A DNA stretch of 36,570 nucleotides, from NCBI GenBank assembly GCA_017427685.1, contig JAFRSH010000026.1, forward strand, positions 1-36,570. The letters are read 5' to 3'. The notes below the pieces were generated by a model. That model was given only the letters and a program-made list of their open reading frames with translations, searched no databases and was not told the origin of the DNA. Each line of letters opens with the position of its first letter. Positions within the stretch are counted from its first letter, which is position 1. The translations under genes were made by a program, and so were the position numbers. Shown here one piece after another: positions 13,633 through 19,644 of the stretch. Origin of the DNA: Lachnospiraceae bacterium. GTDB lineage: Bacteria; Bacillota; Clostridia; Lachnospirales; Lachnospiraceae.

Positions 13633-14634
13633 ATGAAACTGCCTAACAAATACGGAAGCGTGACAAAACTAAAAGGAAATCGTCGCCGTCCCTGGATGGT
13701 CAGAGTGACGACCGGTACAGTCGTGAATCATGAAACGAAGAAAGCGTGGTCGCGTCAGACCGTCATCGGATATTATGAGACGAGGAAAGAAGCGATGCAG
13801 GCTCTCGCTGAGTATAATGTGAATCCTTATAACCTTGATCGCCAGACTGTGACGATCGGGGAGCTGTGGGATCAGATCAAAGACAAGGTTGTCTGCTCTG
13901 ATGATCGCCGGAAGGTTTATAAGAGGAACTATCATAATCATATCGAGTTCGTGATCGGCCACGAGCGGATCGCGAATGTAAAGGTCGGGAGACTGCAGGA
14001 ACTCTTCGATAATGTCGATCAGGGATATTCCACAAAATCAAATATCCGGTCCGTTCTGAATCATATATATCTGTATGCTCTACAGAATGATATCATCCAG
14101 CAGAACTATATGGAATATGTCCGGATCGGTACCGAAGAGAGCCACATCGAGCGACAGCTGTATTCTCCGGAAGAGATCGCTGCGCTCTGGGAGAAGAAGG
14201 ACGAACCGCACTACTCCATGACGCTTGTGTTGTTGTATGAGGGGATGAGGATAAAAGAACTCCGGGAGCTTCCGAAAGACAATGTTGATCTTGAGGCGAG
14301 AACGATAACGATAACAGAGGCGAAGAACGAACAGTCAAAGAGGATCATTCCGATACACGAGAAGGTCCTTCCGCTGATAGAGGAACAGATGAAGTCTCCG
14401 GGGATCTCTCTGTACGGCTTCACGAAGACTCAATATGCGTACTTCACGGCACAGATCGGACATAAGCCGTATGATACGCGTCATACCTTTGCGTCCAGGG
14501 CAAACGCTCTCGGTCTTCCGAAGCTGACCGTGCAGCGCCTCATGGGACATAAACCCGAATCTGTCCTTGAGCAGGCGTACATACATTTGTCGATGGACGA
14601 GCTGCGCGATGCCCTCGATCAGCTGTGTTACTAA
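13633..14634 (+). CDS. int: Tyrosine recombinase / integrase
   Basis: The start is the ATG at 13633 with AGGAGG 5 nt upstream; an in-frame TTG at 13618 is rejected because it precedes the ribosome site. The 333-aa protein has an N-terminal arm-binding domain (GSVTKLKGNRRRPWMVRV), a core-binding domain (about 70-165) and a catalytic domain with Arg206 (EGMRIKEL), His284 in DTRHTF, His306 in MGHK and nucleophile Tyr316 in AYIHLS. It catalyses attP-attB integration, with the attachment region immediately downstream. It is co-directional with the repressor and opposite to the rest of the genome. Confidence 0.95.
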   Translation: MKLPNKYGSVTKLKGNRRRPWMVRVTTGTVVNHETKKAWSRQTVIGYYETRKEAMQALAEYNVNPYNLDRQTVTIGELWDQIKDKVVCSDDRRKVYKRNYHNHIEFVIGHERIANVKVGRLQELFDNVDQGYSTKSNIRSVLNHIYLYALQNDIIQQNYMEYVRIGTEESHIERQLYSPEEIAALWEKKDEPHYSMTLVLLYEGMRIKELRELPKDNVDLEARTITITEAKNEQSKRIIPIHEKVLPLIEEQMKSPGISLYGFTKTQYAYFTAQIGHKPYDTRHTFASRANALGLPKLTVQRLMGHKPESVLEQAYIHLSMDELRDALDQLCY

Positions 14635-14856
14635 TTTGTTACTATTTCGTTACTAACGTGTTACTAATATAGAAAAATCACAGGTGTTCCACAACGATTA
14701 TCGTAAACCAACAAAAAACCGCTCAAACACTGAATATACAGTGAACGAGCGGTCTTTTTATCTTTCAGAGTTATGTTACTGTGCATCCTTGATACCGAAT
14801 CGTAAACACGCAAATGCAGGGCGTGAACAGGTGTTATGTTACTAACGCGTTACGAA
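14627..14856. other. Probable attP region with arm-type repeats
   Basis: GTTACTAA-type octamers begin at 14627, 14638, 14649 and 14660, spaced exactly 11 bp, and again at 14838 and 14849 (last one GTTACGAA), with a lone GTTACT at 14775. This left cluster of four and right cluster of two, on either side of about 170 bp, is the layout of integrase arm sites around an attP core. The core itself cannot be identified without the host sequence. Confidence 0.7.
14711..14760. terminator. Bidirectional terminator after the integrase
   Basis: Outer arms ACCGCTC (14718-14724) and GAGCGGT (14747-14753) and inner arms CACTG (14728-14732) and CAGTG (14739-14743) form a bulged stem. T-rich tract CTTTTTA follows on the plus strand, and six A at 14713-14718 give a U-tract for minus-strand RNA. 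It ends the plus-strand int transcript and may also block minus-strand read-through. Confidence 0.8.
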
Positions 14857-14880
14857 CTGAATCAATTCTACACGATTCTG

Positions 14881-14921
14881 TGCAATAATAAAAGGGCTAC
14901 CAGCTGGAACTGATAGCCCTT
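14881..14921 (-). terminator. Terminator of the late operon after the endolysin
   Basis: AAGGGCTA (14892-14899) pairs with TAGCCCTT (14914-14921), with further CAG/CTG pairing in the loop. In minus-strand RNA the stem is followed by UUUUAUUAUU. It lies 35 bp after the endolysin stop and closes the late transcript. Confidence 0.82.
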
Positions 14922-14955
14922 GATGAGGGGGTAAAATGTATGAAAAAGTAAATAG

Positions 14956-16089
14956 CTACATCAAATTGATGTCGAGGTCTACGTTTCCGGTTATTCCGGA
15001 GAGGGATCCTTTTGACGTATATTGCCATCCGTAAAGGTTTTTGATGCCTGTCGGCTTATGGCTTTCGTCGAATGATCCTGTATCGTTCTTCTTATATCTT
15101 GCGATCCAAAACGCGACATTCTGTTTGAGGTAATCGCTCATGAGATTGTTATACCAGTTCACATTACAGTATATACCGCAAGCAAGTCCGGCATTGAATA
15201 ATTCGGTCATGAACGTGTTCGCGATGATCTGTATACCAGTCTTGCCGAGCGGAGTTTGTGTGTTGTCTTCAAGGTCGTACCATACAAGAAGCTTTCTTCT
15301 CTTCAGGGCCTTGATTACTCCCTGCGCTTCAGCGCGTGCCTGATCGATAGTCAGAGCTCTTGAGTACTTATATACGCTGGCCGGGATCTTGTACTTGATG
15401 CACTCTGAAAGATTTCTCTCGAAATATTGATCCGGTGACTGATCCTTGACCGTAGCACGGAGGATCGCGAACTGGATATCCTCGTTCTTAACCTTTGCAA
15501 AGTCGATCGTTCCCTGATAAGATGATACATCCATACCGAACTTATATTTTTTCGGCGGTCTGATCGCTATGTTCGGTGTTGCTACAATTCCCTTGTCATC
15601 GTACTTCGGCGTGATGTAACCTCGAATGTATTTGCCGTTGACGGACATGTTGCGAAGATTCACGCCGTCGCTCTTATTGCCCTCGCATACCTCGAATCTG
15701 TTGTATATGACATCTGACACTACATATCCTGTGTGATCCGGGATTCCTTTGTTGTCTCCGACTCCGTTATCATCCCAGTCGTACAGCACGATATCGGCTT
15801 TCTTCGGGATATATTCGTCGCTTTCCTGCCATATTCCCATTTTTTGAGCGAGTGCGATCATTCTGTTGCAGGAGCATTCTATCGGGATAATATCTGTATA
15901 TCCGCATTCGATTGCGGCCGCCGACACGGTTGTAGCGCACCACTTATCCGTGTACTTAACCTTATATCCCTTCGCGAGTGGTATATGAGCGTTATATACG
16001 TCTATGATGTGCTTATGTGTAGCATCGCCTTCATGGCAGCCGAGCCACGACATCACTTTATCAACTATTACCTGTCTGCTGTGCTGCAT
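14956..16089 (-). CDS. Bifunctional endolysin, CHAP-like plus GH25 muramidase
   Basis: The ATG at 16089 is preferred over one at 16095 because GGAGG lies 6 nt ahead of it. The 377-aa protein has an N-terminal CHAP/NlpC-type domain with Cys51 (DKWCATTVSA) and His119 (PDHTGYV) as likely catalytic pair. A GH25 domain follows from about 183 with MDVSSYQG (Asp187) and the acidic pair in WYDLEDN (Asp272, Glu274). It would cut peptide links and N-acetylmuramoyl-beta-1,4 bonds in host peptidoglycan. There is no signal peptide, so holin is needed for release. It is coupled to the holin gene and followed by the terminator. Confidence 0.93.
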   Translation of the reverse strand: MQHSRQVIVDKVMSWLGCHEGDATHKHIIDVYNAHIPLAKGYKVKYTDKWCATTVSAAAIECGYTDIIPIECSCNRMIALAQKMGIWQESDEYIPKKADIVLYDWDDNGVGDNKGIPDHTGYVVSDVIYNRFEVCEGNKSDGVNLRNMSVNGKYIRGYITPKYDDKGIVATPNIAIRPPKKYKFGMDVSSYQGTIDFAKVKNEDIQFAILRATVKDQSPDQYFERNLSECIKYKIPASVYKYSRALTIDQARAEAQGVIKALKRRKLLVWYDLEDNTQTPLGKTGIQIIANTFMTELFNAGLACGIYCNVNWYNNLMSDYLKQNVAFWIARYKKNDTGSFDESHKPTGIKNLYGWQYTSKGSLSGITGNVDLDINLM

Positions 16090-16091
16090 AT

Positions 16092-16415
16092 TCATCCTCC
16101 GTTTGATTTGTTATGCTTCACGTAATTGACCACGCCCTCGATCACGGCGTCGATCTCAGCTTCATTGAGCCCTATTCCGAGGCTGTTCGCCTTCTCGGTT
16201 ACGAGTTGTGTGACATAGTCCTTCTTGAGCTTCCACTCTTCCGGCTTGTACAGCTGTTCGGCCGCTCTTACCGCTGCCTCGACGAACTGTTCGAGAAGCT
16301 GCATTTTGTCAGCTCCGATCTTGTTTCTCAGGTACGGTATCACGTATGCCGATACGAGCAGTACGATCACGGTTATTGTGCATTCAGTTATCTTCGATAT
16401 CATTTCCGGTGTCAT
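16092..16415 (-). CDS. Holin, LLH family
   Basis: This 107-aa protein has one N-terminal transmembrane helix (residues 8-28, ECTITVIVLLVSAYVIPYL). A charged helical region follows with LLEQFVEAAVRAAEQLYKP and LGIGLNEAEIDAVIEGVVNYVK, the family-typical C-terminal motif. It forms membrane lesions that release the endolysin. Its stop lies at the head of the endolysin gene. Confidence 0.88.
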   Translation of the reverse strand: MTPEMISKITECTITVIVLLVSAYVIPYLRNKIGADKMQLLEQFVEAAVRAAEQLYKPEEWKLKKDYVTQLVTEKANSLGIGLNEAEIDAVIEGVVNYVKHNKSNGG

Positions 16416-16626
16416 TATTATCGTCTCCTTTATGCTTATATTTTGCTATCTGTATTATGGCCGCAGCGAGAACCTCTACTCCGCTTCCGGATAATACCAT
16501 TGTGATGAGCGTGTCATACTGCCAGTCTTTGATCGTATATATGATCATGGATGACACTACGAAGGCAAAAAGAAAGATCGCCAGGGCGATCAGTACTTTG
16601 TCGAGATTATTCAATCTTTTCTTCAT
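16384..16626 (-). CDS. Small membrane protein of the lysis cassette
   Basis: The 80-aa product has two hydrophobic helices (IALAIFLFAFVVSSMIIY and LITMVLSGSGVEVLAAAII) joined by a short turn, then an acidic tail (DDNNDTGNDIEDN). This resembles a two-helix holin or antiholin. It overlaps the holin gene by 32 nt and the preceding gene by ATGA, so it is probably co-translated with the lysis proteins. Confidence 0.65.
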   Translation of the reverse strand: MKKRLNNLDKVLIALAIFLFAFVVSSMIIYTIKDWQYDTLITMVLSGSGVEVLAAAIIQIAKYKHKGDDNNDTGNDIEDN

Positions 16627-17114
16627 GTCTTATCCTTCAACCTCCTGACCTCTTCCTCCAGGTCCGCGATGCGATGATTCCCCACGGATATCTTTTCGTC
16701 AAGAAGCTTGTCGTTATCTTCAAGCCTGTAGGTTCTTTCGATGACTCCGTTGTGTTTCTCGACTCGTGCGCTGAGCGTCCCTATATCCTCACGAGTATGA
16801 ACCTGTTGCAGTTCTAACAACGATATCTTATTTTGGAGATTTGCTCCCATCTGCGTGATATCGTCCCGTGTTTCTGTGATATCATTCCGGATCTCTCCCA
16901 GGTCGTTCTGTCTGATATCTCTTATCTCATCCCTGTTCTTTTCGTGATACTTAATCAATTCGGCTTTGACGGCTGCTACCTGTTCATTTCGGTCTTTTTT
17001 GGACGAGAGTCGGTATGTAACGGTTGCCGTTATCATAGTTGTGACTATCGCTACCGCTCCGGTAATAAGTGCCGTTATGACGTTATCGCTCATTTCGAGT
17101 AATATCGGATTCAT
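16623..17114 (-). CDS. Membrane-anchored coiled-coil protein of the lysis region
   Basis: This 163-aa protein has an N-terminal transmembrane segment (ALITGAVAIVTTMITATVTY) followed by a long heptad-rich coiled coil (residues 40-160, ending in LEEEVRRLKDK). Comparable proteins (hemolysin XhlA/BhlA or spanin-like roles) lie near phage lysis genes. Assignment beyond an anchored coiled coil is inference. ATGA overlaps occur on both sides. Confidence 0.6.
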   Translation of the reverse strand: MNPILLEMSDNVITALITGAVAIVTTMITATVTYRLSSKKDRNEQVAAVKAELIKYHEKNRDEIRDIRQNDLGEIRNDITETRDDITQMGANLQNKISLLELQQVHTREDIGTLSARVEKHNGVIERTYRLEDNDKLLDEKISVGNHRIADLEEEVRRLKDKT

Positions 17115-17260
17115 CGGTCATTTCCCTCCAGTTCTCGGAGTTTTCGCTCCTCTTCTTCGATGTTTGTGTACTGTGAAAGCCGAGCGATTAAGTCGTCGCA
17201 GAGTTTTATAAGCTCCTCGATGACTCGCTCCTGCTGTTCTGCGATTGCCTGCCAGATCAT
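17111..17260 (-). CDS. 49-aa helical small protein
   Basis: This short frame starts at 17260, overlapping the stop of the 61-aa gene (ATGA), and ends overlapping the ATG at 17114 (ATGA). It encodes MIWQAIAEQQERVIEELIKL and continues as an amphipathic helix. Both junctions and the composition make it real, despite its size. It is probably a small structural or lysis-associated protein; no family is recognised. Confidence 0.7.
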   Translation of the reverse strand: MIWQAIAEQQERVIEELIKLCDDLIARLSQYTNIEEEERKLRELEGNDR

Positions 17261-17442
17261 TCCTCTTCCTCTTCGGGTGCAGGTACGGCCGTTCCGTCCT
17301 CCAGGAATACATAACCGTCAGCAATGACCTTCGCTTCAGTCTTTCCGCGCCATGTTTTCGGTACATCCTGTATAGCCCATACCGAGCCAGTTTTATCGTT
17401 CATTATTCTCTCTTCGAGAAGTCGTGCGTATTTATTTACCAT
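17257..17442 (-). CDS. 61-aa acidic-tailed small protein
   Basis: Starts at 17442 with AAGGAGG upstream. The sequence MVNKYARLLEERIMNDKTGSV ends with APEEEEE. This size and position (after tail fibre genes, before holin) match XkdX-type small phage proteins, but the sequence is not a clear member. Overlaps the 49-aa gene by ATGA. Confidence 0.6.
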   Translation of the reverse strand: MVNKYARLLEERIMNDKTGSVWAIQDVPKTWRGKTEAKVIADGYVFLEDGTAVPAPEEEEE

Positions 17443-17493
17443 TTTCTTTCCTCCTTGTCGTTAAAACAGTTCTGATCCGCCTGCGTTCATGTG

Positions 17494-17724
17494 TTACCCT
17501 CTTTCTTCTAATGCTGCGACGCGTTCTTCGAGGTCGCCTATCATTCCGGCCAGTTCCTCGATTGCTGAGCTGTTCTCGTCGGCCAGATCAGCAATGTCAA
17601 GGATACTCGCGCCGTTCTCATCTACGCCTTTTCCATTGCGCAATGCGGGATGATTGTACTTCTTGTCGAGTTCCTCGATCCTCTTTTCGAGAGCCTGAAA
17701 CATGCTCAAGATTTGTTCATTCAT
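17494..17724 (-). CDS. 76-aa coiled-coil protein after the reverse transcriptase
   Basis: The start at 17724 (MNEQILSMFQALEKRIEEL) overlaps the end of the RT gene by 8 nt and has GGAGGG ahead. Two heptad helices (residues 5-20 and 50-75) flank a short loop. Not recognised; it is in the late operon between the DGR and the lysis genes. Confidence 0.6.
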   Translation of the reverse strand: MNEQILSMFQALEKRIEELDKKYNHPALRNGKGVDENGASILDIADLADENSSAIEELAGMIGDLEERVAALEERG

Positions 17725-18832
17725 TTTTACCCTCCTTCCAGACAAACATATTGTTATAGTATTTATCTATTTTCCGAACCTTGTTATAGTTCGCGAATCC
17801 TTTTGTAGTCCCGCGCCATGAGTTGTACGATTTCCATACTTCCCTGTTCGGAAGGTTTTTCTCTTTCATCTTTTTGAGTCGTCTTCGAACCGCATTGAAC
17901 GACGACTGCGATAATTTGACAGTGATCTTGCCGTTCTTGATCCGGTACCGCCTTTTTAGATAAGTGAATCCGTGAGCGAGTTTACATATCCGGATCTTTC
18001 TCGGATTGATAATGATTCCGAGATTTTCGCATAGTTCGTATAAGACGTTTTCATATTCCCGGAGTTCCTTCATGCTGTCCGATATGATATATCCATCATC
18101 CATATATCTGGCATACTTGCGCACTCCGAGTTTGTCTTTGAATGTATGATCTATGAGGTTTGCAAAGTATACTGCGCTTATCTGTGATACCTGGCTTCCG
18201 AGTCCTAACCCTTCATCAAACGCATCGACCAGCTGATGATACAGATTTCTGATCCGTTCGTCCGGAATCTTCGGATCTACAAGCTCGAACAGCCTGTCAT
18301 GAGGGATGCTGCCGAAGTAGTTTGTGAAGTCATATAGTAAGATGTATCCTTCGTCTCCGTACCTGCGTTGATGTTCTTTCAGGTGCATTTCGAGGCGTTC
18401 CATTGCAAACCTGGTTCCTTTGCCTTTGATGCTCGCTCCGTTATCTGCTATCAAACTTCTCTGAAGCAGCGGGACGAGGTACTTATCGCATAAGGTCCTT
18501 TGTATGCATCGTTCGGATATGTGAACGCTTTGAATCAGTCTGACTTTTCCGCGTTCTGAGAGTCTGAACTTCGTGAATCCTCTTGATTTCCACGTTCCGT
18601 TCTGCAGTTTCTCATAGATTTCATATGTATTTATGCAAAGGTTTGCCTCATACGACTGTATGCTCGCCTTCCATCTGACGCCCTTCTTGCAAAGCGCGAA
18701 TGCGTCGTATAAGTTCTGGTATGAGAATACTTCATCAAAGGATCCGAGACCGTCTGTAAGGTCCTTTTCTTTTCGGAGACGTCTCGCTTTTCGCCTCTGA
18801 TATCTTGCTTCTCTTCGTTCAATACTATTCAT
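17717..18832 (-). CDS. DGR reverse transcriptase
   Basis: The 371-aa protein starts at 18832. Polymerase motifs appear in order: KVRLIQSVHISERCIQR (fingers), LLYDFTNYFGSI with catalytic Asp168, the DGR-diagnostic SQ in GSQVSQISAVYF (216-217, replacing the QG of other RTs), and the catalytic YMDD (243-246) in KYARYMDDGYII, then a LAHGFTYLKRRY-type motif E. Together with an adjacent template repeat and Avd-like gene this defines a diversity-generating retroelement. It copies TR RNA with adenine-directed errors, and the cDNA replaces the variable repeats. No maturase or endonuclease domain follows, arguing against a group II intron. Confidence 0.95.
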   Translation of the reverse strand: MNSIERREARYQRRKARRLRKEKDLTDGLGSFDEVFSYQNLYDAFALCKKGVRWKASIQSYEANLCINTYEIYEKLQNGTWKSRGFTKFRLSERGKVRLIQSVHISERCIQRTLCDKYLVPLLQRSLIADNGASIKGKGTRFAMERLEMHLKEHQRRYGDEGYILLYDFTNYFGSIPHDRLFELVDPKIPDERIRNLYHQLVDAFDEGLGLGSQVSQISAVYFANLIDHTFKDKLGVRKYARYMDDGYIISDSMKELREYENVLYELCENLGIIINPRKIRICKLAHGFTYLKRRYRIKNGKITVKLSQSSFNAVRRRLKKMKEKNLPNREVWKSYNSWRGTTKGFANYNKVRKIDKYYNNMFVWKEGKNE

Positions 18833-19183
18833 TTCAAGAAAACCGTTCGGCTTTTTATTGCGTTTACTGGCCTATTGCCCGTGCAGCCATGAAACAGAGA
18901 AGATACGCACAAACTCTCTGCCATGCAAGAAGCGTCCGCCTGCAGGTGCCGGCTCTCTTTGTTTTGATGCTCGCGCATAAGGAATGCGGACTCCATTCTA
19001 TTACTAACCCGTTGAGCTTTGCACTTTTCAAGGGTGTGTGTAGAATTCAGGCGCCAGCCCATTAGCATTACTCGCGTTGTTATAGTTGGCGGTGCCGTTT
19101 TTGTTCACATTACAGAAATTAGTGGCGTTCGAGGCATAAGGAGATCGCTCCCACCAATTAGCGCTAACAGTCCGCTACCTATA
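18833..19183 (-). ncRNA. DGR template RNA region (TR plus spacer)
   Basis: The 351 bp between the Avd-like and RT genes hold the TR followed by about 208 bp of spacer up to the RT start. No convincing gene lies here. In the Bordetella phage DGR the template RNA includes Avd-end, TR and spacer sequence, and the spacer is required for cDNA synthesis. An analogous RNA is inferred. Confidence 0.75.
19041..19165 (-). repeat. DGR template repeat (TR)
   Basis: These 125 bp match VR1 (14 differences) and over 107 bp VR2 (14 differences), and 27 of the 28 are at minus-strand adenines. In the VR reading frame the template has many AAC/AAT codons, plus AAA, TAT, TAC and GAA, so adenine changes give broad amino-acid variety while avoiding stop codons at AAY. 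It lies 18 nt after the Avd-like stop and is not followed by the VR-type hairpin. Confidence 0.95.
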
Positions 19184-19600
19184 TCAAGGTATGTAGCCTT
19201 TATACCGTTCTTTGTCCGCTTTATACACGCCATTCAATAGTTTTAAGGCGTTAAAAGCGTTTTGTGAGATCTCTTCAAGCTCATTGTTCGTCATGATATC
19301 GGATTTGCATACTGCGTATATCACATCGATCTGCGATGCGTAGGCTTGTATCGATACGTACGCCTTCATTATGTACTTTTCTCTCAAAAGCTTTGACTCA
19401 TAGTCATGCACTCTGACCGAGTTTCCCATCTTTGCGAAGCTATATGCGTTCGCGGCATGAGTGAGCAGTTGAGTGTTGACTATGAATCTAAACTTTTTCG
19501 GGCAGATATTTGTTTTTCGGATCGTCCACTTCTCGATGTCCATCAGGACTTTCAGGAACTCTATGGACGACTGATCTCTTTCCGATTCACGTACTGACAT
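19184..19600 (-). CDS. avd: Avd-like DGR accessory protein
   Basis: The 138-aa protein is helical throughout with many basic residues. It begins MSVRESERDQSSIEFLKV, contains LTHAANAYSFAKMGNSVRV and SIQAYASQIDVIYAVCKSD, and ends in a KADKERYKGY tail. It has the length and four-helix-bundle character of Avd, the pentameric protein that binds RT and template RNA in DGRs. The start at 19600 has GAAGGAAG upstream. It lies between the VR1 gene and TR, the standard Avd position. Confidence 0.85.
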   Translation of the reverse strand: MSVRESERDQSSIEFLKVLMDIEKWTIRKTNICPKKFRFIVNTQLLTHAANAYSFAKMGNSVRVHDYESKLLREKYIMKAYVSIQAYASQIDVIYAVCKSDIMTNNELEEISQNAFNALKLLNGVYKADKERYKGYIP

Positions 19601-19612
19601 TGTTTACTTCCT

Positions 19613-19633
19613 TCAGGCGGACGAGCCGCCTGA
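19613..19633 (-). repeat. Hairpin downstream of VR1
   Basis: TCAGGCGG (19613-19620) and CCGCCTGA (19626-19633) form a perfect 8-bp stem around loop ACGAG. It lies 18 nt after the VR1 edge, between the VR1 protein stop and the avd start. It shares the CGGACRAGCCG core and spacing with the VR2 hairpin, and the TR lacks it. Likely the target-recognition element of mutagenic homing. Confidence 0.8.
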
Positions 19634-19644
19634 TTATCTGATTA

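Noticed and set aside
17118..17366. 82-codon minus-strand frame
   Set aside because: Arg-rich, unlikely composition, and it conflicts with two coupled genes (17257-17442 and 17111-17260) that have ATGA junctions.
17717..18832. Group II intron or retron RT
   Set aside because: No maturase or HNH domain, no msr/msd; SQ motif and adjacent TR, VR and Avd identify a DGR.
18829..19068. Open frame of 79 codons on the minus strand across the TR-RT spacer
   Set aside because: No ribosome site, and it overlaps the template repeat and DGR RNA spacer; best explained as non-coding.
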